A DNA stretch of 64,000 nt from G965222505 sp965222505 (GCA_965222505.1 OZ244956.1:3782001-3846000), one strand, 5' to 3'; positions 25,769-35,018 are shown, numbered from the stretch's first letter. Notes: a model not told the origin generated them from the letters alone. Translations and numbers: made by a program.

Positions 25769-27014
25769 TATGAACGCGCGCCAACGGCATCGTCATGCAG
25801 CGGGGGCCGCCACGGCCACGAGAGAGTTCCAGACCGTCCAGCCGGATGGCAATGCGTTCATCGGCCGCGAAGGTGCTGTTTTTGTAAAACGACAAAAACC
25901 CTTGTGCATCCACGATGCGGTAGCCGTGTTCTTTGAGGGCCGCAAAGGTGTGTTCGTTCCGTGCATACCCGACCACCACACCCGGCGCCGGGGCAAACAA
26001 GTTGGAGCCATCCGTCCATTGCTCCCGTTGTTGGTTGAGCCGGTCATCACCGCCACACGGAATAAAGGTAAACGCTCGTTCCAGGAGGGTTTCGAGGGCA
26101 CGCTGGACGTTAGGAAAAATCTTGGTAATGAATTCCCCTTCTTCAGCGCCCTGCCGGAAGTGAACCACGTTGTTTAGATCATCCTGAATGAAGGGTGGGA
26201 AAACGACGCACTCATTCCAATGGGCAAAGGTGAAGACCGTATCCAGGTGCATACAGGACCGCCGCTTGGGAATGTTGACCATCAGTACATGTTCTACCTG
26301 GGTACGTGCAAACAGGGCCCGTGCAATCTCCGTCACACCCCCGAAAGTAGTTCGTTCTGAGTGCCCAATGAGTACAATATTTTCACTGGCTACCAGTAAA
26401 TCACCGCCTTCAAAATCTACATAATCATGCAAGGTAATGATTCGATCACGCGCCGAAGCAAACCGGGGGTGATATTCCATCACCGTACGAATGATGACAC
26501 TTTCGCGTTTTCGGGCCACCTTGGCGGCATTGCTCAGGATGATGTGGCCGTCGACGACGGCGGCAAGGTCACGCGTGAACATCAGATTGGGCAATGGCAG
26601 GGTTTGCAAGGGGAGTGGCGAACGGCCAGTCAGAGCAAAGACGTGTAACTCCTCCGCAGAGAGGTGTTTGAGTTCATTGGCATACGCCGTATAGTTGCGC
26701 TCCGGCACATTGCGGCGTAAGGTGTCAATGAAAAAGTATCGTGCCTCTTCTTGCACAAATGATTCTCGAAGTAGATCGCTGATTTGCAAGACGGCATCGG
26801 GCCGGTTCACGATCTTCTCAAACACTTTGCACATTTGCAGGTGTTCTTTCTGGGCCACATCCTCAAACAAAATATCATCAAACAACAACTCTAGCCGGTT
26901 ATCCGGTGAGACCAGAGACATCTCGGCCCCCGGGGTGTGAACCAATACCTGTTGCAACAACGCGACCTCCGAGGTTACGCTGGGTACCAATGTGGCATCT
27001 GTTACTTCAGCCAT
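25761..27014 (-). CDS. arcA: Arginine deiminase
   Basis: 417 residues. Guanidino-group-modifying fold with LPNLMFTRDLAAVV, VDFEGGDLL, the RSCMHLDTVFTF segment (catalytic His), GGDD, and the C-terminal GRGGPRCMTMPLAR with the nucleophilic Cys406. It hydrolyses arginine to citrulline and ammonia. No ornithine carbamoyltransferase, carbamate kinase or arginine/ornithine antiporter is adjacent, so it does not sit in a normal ADI operon. First gene of arcA-tadA. Confidence 0.93.
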   Translation of the reverse strand: MAEVTDATLVPSVTSEVALLQQVLVHTPGAEMSLVSPDNRLELLFDDILFEDVAQKEHLQMCKVFEKIVNRPDAVLQISDLLRESFVQEEARYFFIDTLRRNVPERNYTAYANELKHLSAEELHVFALTGRSPLPLQTLPLPNLMFTRDLAAVVDGHIILSNAAKVARKRESVIIRTVMEYHPRFASARDRIITLHDYVDFEGGDLLVASENIVLIGHSERTTFGGVTEIARALFARTQVEHVLMVNIPKRRSCMHLDTVFTFAHWNECVVFPPFIQDDLNNVVHFRQGAEEGEFITKIFPNVQRALETLLERAFTFIPCGGDDRLNQQREQWTDGSNLFAPAPGVVVGYARNEHTFAALKEHGYRIVDAQGFLSFYKNSTFAADERIAIRLDGLELSRGRGGPRCMTMPLARVHND

Positions 27015-27152
27015 AAGTGTCTACTCCATTGGGATAGGTAAAGGGAATCAACAAAGTACGTGCACGCCCATCGGGGTTTGATGGATTCGGGGTTGATTTG
27101 TGCGGGCACAATGGGACTGTTACTTTGATGATGACCGGACCCTACATTAAAC

Positions 27153-27710
27153 TTGATGATGAATATGGAATTAACGGAAACGTTTTTACGTCGGCAACTG
27201 CTGGTGAATGGAAAATTACTTCGGGCCTATCGGGATGAGGTACGCTTGCCGGATGGCGGGAGGTCGATTCGGGAATGGATCGACCATCCCGGAGCCTCGG
27301 CGGTGGTGCCGCTCTTTCCGGATGGGACGACGGTGCTCTTGCGGCAGTTTCGGTATCCACCGCAGCGCGAGTTCATCGAAATTCCAGCAGGCAAGCTGGA
27401 TGTAGATGGAGAAGACCCGCTGGCCGTGGCACACCGGGAGCTCGAAGAAGAGACCGGCTGGCAGGCCCGCACCATGACGCACATTACCTCATTCTATCCG
27501 TGTATCGGCTACAGCAATGAGGTCATCCACCTCTACGTGGGCGCAGACCTCACGCCGGGCCGAATGCAGACCGGCGATGCCGAGTTTGTGGATCCGTTTC
27601 GGGTGCCGTTCACCGAAGCCGTAGCCATGGTACACCGGGGCGAAATTCTGGATATGAAAAGCATGCTCGGGTTGCTGCTGGTGGAGGCGCATTTGCAACG
27701 TAATGCGTAA
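27153..27710 (+). CDS. Nudix hydrolase, ADP-ribose pyrophosphatase type
   Basis: 185 residues. The Nudix box spans ~80-102 (GKLDVDGEDPLAVAHRELEEETGW, with REL-EE-TG). Upstream LLRQFRYPPQREFIEIPAG and downstream SFYPCIGYSNEVIHLYVG are typical of the NudF/ADPRase subgroup, which splits ADP-ribose to AMP and ribose-5-phosphate. Several adjacent ATG codons make the exact start uncertain by up to five residues. The 3' end of the gene runs into a heptad repeat (TGCGTAA family). Confidence 0.88.
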   Translation: MMMNMELTETFLRRQLLVNGKLLRAYRDEVRLPDGGRSIREWIDHPGASAVVPLFPDGTTVLLRQFRYPPQREFIEIPAGKLDVDGEDPLAVAHRELEEETGWQARTMTHITSFYPCIGYSNEVIHLYVGADLTPGRMQTGDAEFVDPFRVPFTEAVAMVHRGEILDMKSMLGLLLVEAHLQRNA

Positions 27711-27740
27711 CATCAGTGCGTAATGCATCGTGCATAATCG
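27699..27740. repeat. Heptad repeat, TGCGTAA family, copy 1
   Basis: Imperfect 7-bp units around AATGCGTAAC, GTGCGTAATGCATC and GTGCATAATC, overlapping the last codons and stop of the nudix gene. Arms are degenerate compared with copies at 46706 and 49220. Confidence 0.55.
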
Positions 27741-27838
27741 GGCAATCCTCACATAAACGTGAGGTCGTCTTCAGGTTTCATGGACCTGGGTCTGCTACCT
27801 TGCATCATTCGCTGGCTGTCTCCTAACCCGCAACCCAC

Positions 27839-28747
27839 ATGAACCGCACTTTGCTTCTTTGCGTCGGGCTCCTGTTTGGCCTGACCTGTACCTGCTCCAT
27901 CGCCCAACCGGCCCCAACGCCACACGCCGATTCACTATATCAGGCCCAGGATTGGGCGCAGGCGGCTCCGGCCTATCAAGCCGTGGTCGATGCGGACACT
28001 ACCAACGGGCGGGCATGGTACCGGCTAGGCACGGCCTTGCGTAACCTGGAAAGGTATGATGAAGCCATTGTGGCTTTCAAAGGGTTCCAGACCAACGGTG
28101 CAACACCCCCGAATTTCTCTCTGTTTGAATTGGGTAAAACCTATGCGTTGATGGGGCAAACAGAGGCGGCCCTTGCTCATCTCGAACAAGCCGCCCAGAC
28201 CAACTATACCAACCTGCAAGCGCTTACCACCGATCCTGCGTTGGAAGCCCTACGGGAATCGAAACGATTCATCGCCCTCCAAACGCAAGTGCAGCAAAAT
28301 GCCCAACCTTGCGAATACATCACCGAATACCGACAATTCGACTTCTGGGTGGGCCGATGGAATGTGACGGGCACACAAAACGGCAACCAGGCTGGCCAAA
28401 ACCACATCGAACGCATTGAAAGCGGGTGCATCCTCTACGAACAATGGACCGGGGCCAGCGGCAGCACAGGCAAGAGCATCAACTACTATGATCCCGCCAC
28501 AAAGGAGTGGGTTCAAAACTGGGTGTCGAACGGAGCCATCATCGACATCAGAGGCGGCCTGGAAGGCAAAAGCATGGTCTTGGCCGGCACCATCTCCTAC
28601 CGAAACGGCACCAGCTTCCCGTTCCGTGGGTCCTGGACCCCGCATGAAGATGGCCGGGTGCGGCAGTTTTTCGAACAATCCAACGACGGCGGAACGACCT
28701 GGAATCCGTGGTTTGATGGGATGTACGCGCCGATAGAAGAAGAATAA
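27839..28747 (+). CDS. Secreted TPR protein with DUF1579-like domain
   Basis: 302 residues. Signal peptide (1-22, CSIAQ|P), then two to three TPR units (~30-135; GRAWYRLGTALRNLERYDEAIVAFKGF, SLFELGKTYALMGQTEAALAHLEQA). The C-terminal ~145 residues (from YRQFDFWVGRWNVTGTQNG to DGMYAPIEEE) have the FDFWVGxWxV start, ESGCILYEQW and NYYDPATKEWVQNWV pattern of DUF1579-like, lipocalin-shaped extracytoplasmic domains. Function unknown; probably periplasmic. It is followed at once by a foldback repeat. Confidence 0.8.
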   Translation: MNRTLLLCVGLLFGLTCTCSIAQPAPTPHADSLYQAQDWAQAAPAYQAVVDADTTNGRAWYRLGTALRNLERYDEAIVAFKGFQTNGATPPNFSLFELGKTYALMGQTEAALAHLEQAAQTNYTNLQALTTDPALEALRESKRFIALQTQVQQNAQPCEYITEYRQFDFWVGRWNVTGTQNGNQAGQNHIERIESGCILYEQWTGASGSTGKSINYYDPATKEWVQNWVSNGAIIDIRGGLEGKSMVLAGTISYRNGTSFPFRGSWTPHEDGRVRQFFEQSNDGGTTWNPWFDGMYAPIEEE

Positions 28748-28832
28748 TGGTCAATGGTCAATAGCCAATTGTCAATTGTCAATGAAGGGCATCCGTTGAC
28801 CATTGACAATCGACCATTGACCATTGACAATT
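28747..28832. repeat. Heptad foldback repeat, TTGTCAA/TGGTCAA family, copy 1
   Basis: Left arm: tandem ATGGTCA ATGGTCA and ATTGTCA ATTGTCA units. Loop: ATGAAGGGCATCCG. Right arm: TTGACCATTGACAAT..ACCATTGACCATTGACAATT. The whole element can fold into a long hairpin. The same design with a different loop occurs at 42741-42826. Confidence 0.85.
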
Positions 28833-28916
28833 CATACACGCCCATTGCATCAACCATGGCAATTCTGGAAATTACCGGGGTTCATTTCTTACACCTATCG
28901 CTGACCCCGAATAGCC

Positions 28917-30950
28917 ATGAAAAAGCTTTTCTTAACCCATAAGGTCGGCCTTGTTGCGCTGTTGATGGCGCTTATGGCCCCGGCCCTTTTTGCACAGGCC
29001 CCGCTCACCCCCCATGATGTCGCACAAATCCGTTCCGTAGGGAGCGCCGTGCTCTCGCCCGATGGGGGGCAGGTGGCCTATATCCTGTCCGTTCCGCGTA
29101 CCCTCGATGAGCCCAACGGCTCGGCCTGGACCGAACTCCACGTGGCCTCCGTCGCCGACGGGACCTCGCGCGGTTTCATCACCGGTGCCGGTAACGTTAG
29201 CGGCATCGCATGGACGCCCGACGGCATGTACGTCTCCTTCCTCACCCAGCGCGAGGGGGATACGGGTACCTCGTTGTACCGCATTCCGGTCAATGGCGGC
29301 GAAGCCCAGAAAGTGGTGGGCCTGGACTACAGCATTTCCAGCTACCAATGGAATGCTGACGCGAGCCAGGTCGCGATGATCGTGAGCAAACCGACCGGCA
29401 GCAAAGAAAAATATGCGCCGATCATCTATGAAGAGGAAAACGCAGACCGTTCCGTTTGGATTGCCACCCCCGGCACCGATGCCGCTCCGCGCAAGCTGAA
29501 CCTGGACGGTGCCGCCTTTGATTTGGCCTGGAGCCCGGGCGGTAGCCGATTGGCCGTCACCCTGGCCCCCACCTCATTGGTCGATGACCGGTACATGGAA
29601 CGCCGTGTCCACATCGTAAATGCCGAAACCGGCGAGGTGCGTGCCACGGTCAACACCACCGGTAAACTCGGAACGATGGCTTGGAGCAACGATGGGCGGC
29701 ACATCGCCCTCATTGCCGGGGCAAACCTTAACGACCCCAAAGAGGGGCGGTTGATGGTGGCCGATTCCCGCACCGGTGCCTTCACAGACATCTTCCCGAA
29801 CCTCGAAGGCCATGTGAGCCGCATCGGCTGGGCAAAGAACCGCCTGCACTACATCGCCGATGAAGGGGTCTACACCCGCTATGCCACGGCCGATGCCGAT
29901 GGCGGCAACGGCAAGGACCTCGTGGGTACCGGCGGTCCCGTCCTGACCAATTTCTCTACCTCTGCCGACGGCATGACCACGGTCTTTGTGGCCCAGTCCC
30001 CGATGCATCCGTCCGAGGTGTACGTGATGGGAGCCAACGATGAGGCCCCGCGCCGCCTGACGAACAGCAACCCCTGGTTGGCTGAGAAGGCACTGGCTCG
30101 GCAAGAAGTCATCAAATACGAAGCCCGCGATGGTCTGGAAATCGAAGGCATGTTGATCCATCCGCTTAACAAACAGGAAGGCACCCGCGTCCCGCTGATT
30201 ATGGTGGTGCACGGCGGGCCGGAAGCCCATTACCGCAACGGCTGGCTCACCAGCTACTCTTCACCGGGCCAGATGGCCGCCGGGGAGGGTTATGCCGTGT
30301 TCTACCCTAACTACCGGGGCAGCACGGGCCGTGGGCTTGAATATGCACTCACCAGCCAGGGCGACCCCGCCGGAAAAGAATTCGATGACCTCGTCGACGG
30401 CGTCGATTACCTCATCGACACCGGCCTCGTAGACCGCGACAAGGTAGGCGTCACCGGTGGCTCGTACGGCGGTTATGCCACCGGGTGGCTCTCCACGAAA
30501 TACTCGGATCGGTTTGCAGCGGGTGTGATGTTCGTCGGGATCAGCAACAAGATCTCGAAGGTCGGCACCACGGACATTCCCGATGAGGAATACCATGTGC
30601 ATGCCCGCAAACGCCCGTGGGACAACTGGGAGATGTTCCTGGACCGCAGCCCCATTTTCCATGCAGGCAACGGCCAAACCCCGCTCCTGATTCTGCACGG
30701 CCAGGACGATCCCCGGGTGAACGTAGGCCAATCCCGTGAACTCTACCGGCACCTCAAAATCCGTGGCAAAGCGCCTGTGCGGCTGGTGCTGTATCCGGGT
30801 GAACAACACGGCAACCGCCGCGCCCGTGCCCGCCTGGACTACAACCTTCGGGCAATGCGTTGGTTGAACCATTACCTGATGGGCCCCGGCGGCGAAAAGC
30901 CGGCCCACAAAATCGATCTCCAGCCGATGGAAGCAGCGGTGGAAGGGTAA
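28917..30950 (+). CDS. S9-family prolyl oligopeptidase (acylaminoacyl/dipeptidyl peptidase type)
   Basis: 677 residues. Signal peptide 1-26 (ALFA|QA). The N-terminal two thirds is a beta-propeller of WD/TolB-like blades (SPDGGQVAYIL, GIAWTPDGMYVSFLT, LAWSPGGSRLAVTLAP). The C-terminal alpha/beta-hydrolase domain carries the nucleophile in GGSYGGYATGW (Ser516), an Asp in HGQDDPRVNV (Asp597/598) and His631 in GEQHGNRRAR. It probably degrades peptides in the periplasm. Monocistronic, between a foldback repeat and a gene-poor stretch. Confidence 0.92.
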   Translation: MKKLFLTHKVGLVALLMALMAPALFAQAPLTPHDVAQIRSVGSAVLSPDGGQVAYILSVPRTLDEPNGSAWTELHVASVADGTSRGFITGAGNVSGIAWTPDGMYVSFLTQREGDTGTSLYRIPVNGGEAQKVVGLDYSISSYQWNADASQVAMIVSKPTGSKEKYAPIIYEEENADRSVWIATPGTDAAPRKLNLDGAAFDLAWSPGGSRLAVTLAPTSLVDDRYMERRVHIVNAETGEVRATVNTTGKLGTMAWSNDGRHIALIAGANLNDPKEGRLMVADSRTGAFTDIFPNLEGHVSRIGWAKNRLHYIADEGVYTRYATADADGGNGKDLVGTGGPVLTNFSTSADGMTTVFVAQSPMHPSEVYVMGANDEAPRRLTNSNPWLAEKALARQEVIKYEARDGLEIEGMLIHPLNKQEGTRVPLIMVVHGGPEAHYRNGWLTSYSSPGQMAAGEGYAVFYPNYRGSTGRGLEYALTSQGDPAGKEFDDLVDGVDYLIDTGLVDRDKVGVTGGSYGGYATGWLSTKYSDRFAAGVMFVGISNKISKVGTTDIPDEEYHVHARKRPWDNWEMFLDRSPIFHAGNGQTPLLILHGQDDPRVNVGQSRELYRHLKIRGKAPVRLVLYPGEQHGNRRARARLDYNLRAMRWLNHYLMGPGGEKPAHKIDLQPMEAAVEG

Positions 30951-31386
30951 AAGATTGGTGATAATATCGACTGGGCCACTGGGTCTTGGTCCTCGTCAAG
31001 CATTTCAAAAGCAGCACGCAATTCTTGTTCAATGTGCAGCGGAAGTGTTCCCTGAAACCGCTGGCCTCTGTGGCGACTTCTGAATCCACCAAACCCGACA
31101 TAGCCTGTATTAGGATCGGTTGTTTGGCGAACTTGGCCGGCGTTAGTCAGAATATCTTGATAAAGGAGTTGTAATGCCCCCACGCACTTTATGGAAGTGA
31201 TTGATGAGGTATTGTGCAAAATATAACTTTTGTTCTTGCGGCATTGGTGTCTATTGTTCTTGTACCACCCTCTATAAACAAATTCCATCAGGTTTTTGTT
31301 TACACGTCTACATCCTGAAGCCTGATGAGATAAGTTAATAGGTGATTCGATTTATATCAAAAAAACCTCTCAACAACTGTTTTTCA
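30951..31386. other. 436-bp region without an intact gene; possible gene remnant on minus strand
   Basis: AT-richer than its surroundings. On the minus strand about 31190-30965 reads ALQLLYQDILTNAGQVRQ, then TDPNTGYVGFGGFRSR, HRGQRFQGTLPLHIEQEL and RAAFEMLDEDQDPVAQ without a stop. This looks like real coding sequence and loosely recalls the region before the active site of Fic-type proteins, but it lacks any catalytic motif and continues into unrelated sequence at both ends. I read it as a decayed gene fragment. Confidence 0.3.
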
Positions 31387-31854
31387 ATGTCATTTCCCCA
31401 AATCCTCGGCCTTTACACCGCACTCGAAGCCGGGGCGGAGATGCAATGCCATGACCGGCTCCGCGCCGTGCCTGGTAAAGGGCTGGAAGGCGATCGCTAC
31501 TTTTATCAGCAAGGGTCTTTTTCCCGTTGGCCCGGCCCACATCGGGATGTGACACTCATTGCTATTGAAGACCTGAACGGGCTGGCCGAGACCCACGGTC
31601 TGGACATCGAACCCCGGCTGTTCCGCCGCAACATCCTGACGCGAGGCGTGGTCCTGGCCGATTTGCTCAAACAGGAGTTTCAGATAGGGGGTGTCCGGCT
31701 GCGGGGGGAACGGTGGTGCCAGCCGTGCAAGTATCTGGCCCGGATGCTGGACGTTCCGGATCTGGTGCAACAGGCTTCACGCCGCACCGGCATCCGGGCA
31801 CGGGTGTTGATGGCAGGGGAAATCAGTGTCGGAGACCCGTTTGTGGTGGGTTGA
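31387..31854 (+). CDS. MOSC-domain protein
   Basis: 155 residues from ATG 31387; an ATG at 31342 would add 15 residues without family character. It opens ILGLYTALEAGAEMQ and has GKGLEGDRYF, DVTLIAIEDLNGLAETHG, FRRNILTRGV and GERWCQPCKYLARML with the conserved Cys near the C-terminal third. MOSC domains are molybdenum-cofactor sulfurase C-terminal modules that bind sulfur or Moco; the partner enzyme is not encoded nearby. Confidence 0.82.
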   Translation: MSFPQILGLYTALEAGAEMQCHDRLRAVPGKGLEGDRYFYQQGSFSRWPGPHRDVTLIAIEDLNGLAETHGLDIEPRLFRRNILTRGVVLADLLKQEFQIGGVRLRGERWCQPCKYLARMLDVPDLVQQASRRTGIRARVLMAGEISVGDPFVVG

Positions 31855-31904
31855 AAGCTCGCAGAAAAGGAATCGTACCAGAAGGAAGAAACAGAGGCCG
31901 CTTT

Positions 31905-32011
31905 CTAGTTGTTAGTGGTACGCGCACTACATGCGCTGGTTGTTAGTTGAGCGCTCTCTTCGTTCGCTGGTTGTAGGTTGTGTTTCACAACGTACGACTA
32001 ACAACCAGTGA
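31905..32011. repeat. Heptad foldback repeat, TAGTTGT/TGGTTGT family
   Basis: Units TAGTTGT TAGTGGT, TGGTTGT TAGTTGA and TGGTTGT AGGTTGT are spread along the left side, with an inverted arm ACTAACAACCAGTG at about 31996-32010. GC-rich spacers (ACGCGCACTACATGCGC, TCTTCGTTCGC) separate the units. It lies in the gap between the MOSC gene and trhO. Confidence 0.65.
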
Positions 32012-32056
32012 ACGGCTTCAACATAAACCGCGTATGCGATCAACCAAACCAATCCC

Positions 32057-32977
32057 GTGAGCGTACCACTAACCATCGCCACCCTCTACAAATTCACTGC
32101 CCTGCCGGATTATAAAGCGCTCCGGCAACCGCTCCTCAATTGTTGTGAACGGCATCATGTGAAAGGCACGCTGCTCCTGGCACCAGAGGGCGTCAATGGC
32201 ACCATTGCCGGAAGCCGGGCCGGGATTGATGCCGTGTTGGATTTCCTGCGGGCTGATCCCCGCTTTGCCGATTTGATCCATAAAGAGTCTGAAGCCGAAG
32301 GACAACCCTTTTACCGCATGAAAGTGCGGCTCAAAAAGGAAATCGTGACGATGGGGCGGCCCGAGGTAGACCCGACGAAACGCGTCGGCACTTACGTGGA
32401 ACCGGCCGACTGGAACGCGCTCATTTCCGATCCCGAAGTGACGCTCATCGACACCCGAAATGATTATGAGGTGGAAGTGGGCACCTTCCGGGGGGCCGTC
32501 GATCCACACACCGATTCCTTCCGGGAATTTCCGGATTATGTGGAAACCCACCTGGACCCGGCCCAACACAAAAAGGTGGCGATGTTCTGCACCGGTGGCA
32601 TTCGGTGCGAAAAGGCGACGGCCTACATGCTGGACCAGGGGTTTGAAGAAGTCTACCACCTCAAAGGCGGTATCCTGAAATACCTTGAAGACGTAGATGC
32701 CGAGCACAGCCTGTGGGATGGTGAGTGTTTTGTGTTCGACCAGCGGGTATCCGTCGGGCACAACTTAAAACCCGGTTCGTACACGATGTGTTATGCGTGC
32801 CGGCATCCGCTTTCCCCGGAAGACCGCGCAGCACCTACCTATGTGGAGGGGGTTTCCTGTCCGCACTGCCATGACCAGTTGACCGATGCCCAACGGGCTG
32901 CGGCTGCCGAACGCCAGCGCCAAATGGAACTGGCCGAAGCCCGGGGAGATCATCATATAGGCCAGGCAATCAAGTAA
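32057..32977 (+). CDS. trhO: tRNA uridine(34) hydroxylase TrhO (rhodanese-fold, UPF0176)
   Basis: 306 residues from a GTG start. N-terminal acylphosphatase-like domain (LLLAPEGVNGTIAGSRAGID), then a rhodanese domain (VTLIDTRNDYEVEVGTFRGAVDP) with the active-site loop FCTGGIRCEKA (Cys178), and C-terminal zinc-type Cys pairs (CYACRHPL, CPHCHDQL). TrhO installs the oxygen for 5-hydroxyuridine at tRNA position 34. Alone in its transcription unit, followed by a hairpin CCTCC/GGAGG at 32992-33005. Confidence 0.92.
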   Translation: MSVPLTIATLYKFTALPDYKALRQPLLNCCERHHVKGTLLLAPEGVNGTIAGSRAGIDAVLDFLRADPRFADLIHKESEAEGQPFYRMKVRLKKEIVTMGRPEVDPTKRVGTYVEPADWNALISDPEVTLIDTRNDYEVEVGTFRGAVDPHTDSFREFPDYVETHLDPAQHKKVAMFCTGGIRCEKATAYMLDQGFEEVYHLKGGILKYLEDVDAEHSLWDGECFVFDQRVSVGHNLKPGSYTMCYACRHPLSPEDRAAPTYVEGVSCPHCHDQLTDAQRAAAAERQRQMELAEARGDHHIGQAIK

Positions 32978-32991
32978 ATGTAAAATAGGGG

Positions 32992-33005
32992 CCTCCTCAA
33001 GGAGG
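32992..33005 (+). terminator. Short hairpin after trhO
   Basis: CCTCC, loop TCAA, GGAGG, 15 bp past the stop codon. A matching CCCTCCTT/AAGGAGGG hairpin follows guaB (53073). No U-tract. Confidence 0.4.
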
Positions 33006-33063
33006 GTGGAGGTATTCCCAAGGAAATCCCTCCCTTCTCGGGAATTGCTGTTTGCCCAAACCT

Positions 33064-33096
33064 GAGAAACGTAGAACGTCGCACGTAGAACGTAAA
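33064..33096. repeat. Heptad repeat half-element, ACGTTCT family, copy 3
   Basis: Reads GAGAAACGTAGAACGTCGC then ACGTAGAACGTAAA; its reverse complement matches the left arm of copy 2 (22698-22726) base for base over about 28 bp. Only one arm is present. It abuts the dnaG start codon, so it forms that gene's leader. Confidence 0.72.
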
Positions 33097-33098
33097 TT

Positions 33099-35018
33099 AT
33101 GCGTATCCCCGAAGTCAAAGTAGACGAAGTACGTGACGCATCCGACATTGTGGATGTGGTGGGGGAGTATGTGTCGCTCAAGCGGCAGGGGTCGCGGTAC
33201 GTGGGGTTGTGCCCGTTTCACAATGAAAAGACCCCGTCGTTTGGGGTAAACCCAAACATGGGCATCTACAAGTGTTTTGGCTGCGGCAAGGCGGGGAATG
33301 TGTTCGGCTTTTTGATGGAAGTAGAAAACGTCGGGTTCGTCGAAGCCGTGCGGATGCTGGCCGAGCGCGCGAACATCGCGCTCCCCGAAGCGGAAGCTGC
33401 GCAGGACGAGCAGACCAGTGAAACCGAGTCGATCTACCACGCCCTGCGGTTTGCCGCCCGGTTTTTCTACGACCAACTGACGCAAACCGAAACCGGGAAA
33501 AAAGTTGGTCTGGCTTATTTTCAGGGGCGCGGATTCACCCCGGAAACCATCAAGAAATTCGGCCTGGGGTATGCACCGGATGCCCGCCATGCGTTGCTCA
33601 AAGCCGCCGAGGAACAGCACGTCAACCTCAACTACCTTGAAAAGGCAGGTCTCGTGGCGCGGCGCGAACTGGGGAGTGCACCCTACGACCGGTTCAGGGG
33701 CCGGGTGATGTTTCCGCTGTTTTCACACGTCGGCAAGGTGCTTGGCTTTGCCGGGCGTATTCTGGAGGATGGAGCCCGGACTGCCAAATACATCAATTCC
33801 CCCGAAACCGAGGTGTACCACAAAAGCCGCGTTCTGTACGGGTTGCACCAAGGGAAAGATGTGGTGCGGCGGCAGCGCATCGCGATGCTGGTGGAAGGGT
33901 ACACGGATGTGATTTCGCTGCATCAGGCGGGCATTCGCAACGTCGTCGCCTCCAGTGGCACAGCCCTGACCCGTGAGCAGGTTCAACTCCTCAAACGTTA
34001 CGCCGGTACCATCTACCTGCTCTACGATGCCGACAATGCCGGGACCAACGCTGCCCTGCGCGGCATTAACCTGGTTTTGGCCGAAGACCTGGAAGTTTAC
34101 ATCGTGCCTTTGCCCGATGGCTCCGACCCGGATTCCTTTGTGCAACAGTTCGGCGGGGATGCCTTCCGGAACTTCGTTGAGAAGCATCGGCAAGACTTCA
34201 TACAGTTCAAGCACGACGTAGCCCGGCGCAATGGGGACATGGACACCCCAGCCGGTGAACTCCGCACGGTACAAAGCATCCTGACGTCCATCGCCCAGAT
34301 TCCGAATCCGATCAAGCAGGATGCCTACCTGCGGCAGGCCGGGAGTGAACTGGGCATTCCGGATGTGCGTCTGCGGCCGGAGATGGACAAGATTTTACGT
34401 ACCCGTCGGAAAGAACAACAGCGCCAGTCCCGCCGCGAGGCCCGCCGTGCCCAGCCGGTCTCGCCTCCTGTTGCCCCGCCGGAACTGGAACCCGCGCAGG
34501 AAGCGCTGCCTCCGGCCCAACCGGCTCCACCGCCCGAGAAGAAACTGATTCAGTTGATGCTCAACCACGGCGATCCCATGGTTGAGTTGGTACTGGGGCA
34601 TATGGGGTTCGATGAGTTTACCGCCGGCATTCCGCGCCGAACAGTGGAGCAACTCGTGGAGATGTACCAACAGGGCAGTATCCGCCGGGAAGCCTTTCTG
34701 GAGGGCCGGTTCGGAGGGGCCGCCCAACAGTTTGTGGCCGATGTGCTGGTGCAGCGGCATGAGTTGTCCGATAACTGGAATGACCGGCACAACATTGAAG
34801 TCCCCAGCCTTGATGCCGACCCGAAGGAATCGGCGATAAGCGCCATGACCATCCTGAAACTGGCCCGCGTCGACGAAGCCATCGCCAAACAGCGCCGCGC
34901 CCTCTACCATGCCCAGCAAACCAGCCAGGATGTACTCCCCATCCTTAACAGCATCAAGGCCCTGGAAAACGTCCGCCGTCATATCGAAAGCCATGCCTAC
35001 CTGAAGCAGAATAATTAG
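33099..35018 (+). CDS. dnaG: DNA primase
   Basis: 639 residues. N-terminal zinc-binding domain with Cys38, His41, Cys59 and Cys62 (LCPFHNEKTPSF ... YKCFGCGKAGN), RNA-polymerase domain with TOPRIM motif (MLVEGYTDVISLHQAG; LLYDADNAGTNA), a Pro/Ala-rich linker (~447-480), and a C-terminal helical domain for helicase binding (~480-639). It makes RNA primers on lagging and leading strands. The start follows immediately after a foldback-repeat arm and has no good RBS. No rpoD or rpsU is linked, unlike in many other phyla. Confidence 0.96.
   Translation: MRIPEVKVDEVRDASDIVDVVGEYVSLKRQGSRYVGLCPFHNEKTPSFGVNPNMGIYKCFGCGKAGNVFGFLMEVENVGFVEAVRMLAERANIALPEAEAAQDEQTSETESIYHALRFAARFFYDQLTQTETGKKVGLAYFQGRGFTPETIKKFGLGYAPDARHALLKAAEEQHVNLNYLEKAGLVARRELGSAPYDRFRGRVMFPLFSHVGKVLGFAGRILEDGARTAKYINSPETEVYHKSRVLYGLHQGKDVVRRQRIAMLVEGYTDVISLHQAGIRNVVASSGTALTREQVQLLKRYAGTIYLLYDADNAGTNAALRGINLVLAEDLEVYIVPLPDGSDPDSFVQQFGGDAFRNFVEKHRQDFIQFKHDVARRNGDMDTPAGELRTVQSILTSIAQIPNPIKQDAYLRQAGSELGIPDVRLRPEMDKILRTRRKEQQRQSRREARRAQPVSPPVAPPELEPAQEALPPAQPAPPPEKKLIQLMLNHGDPMVELVLGHMGFDEFTAGIPRRTVEQLVEMYQQGSIRREAFLEGRFGGAAQQFVADVLVQRHELSDNWNDRHNIEVPSLDADPKESAISAMTILKLARVDEAIAKQRRALYHAQQTSQDVLPILNSIKALENVRRHIESHAYLKQNN

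Noticed and set aside
28597..28942. Short ORFs made of MVNGRLSMVNG / LTIDNRPLTID
   Set aside because: Translations of the TTGTCAA heptad hairpin; no coding evidence.
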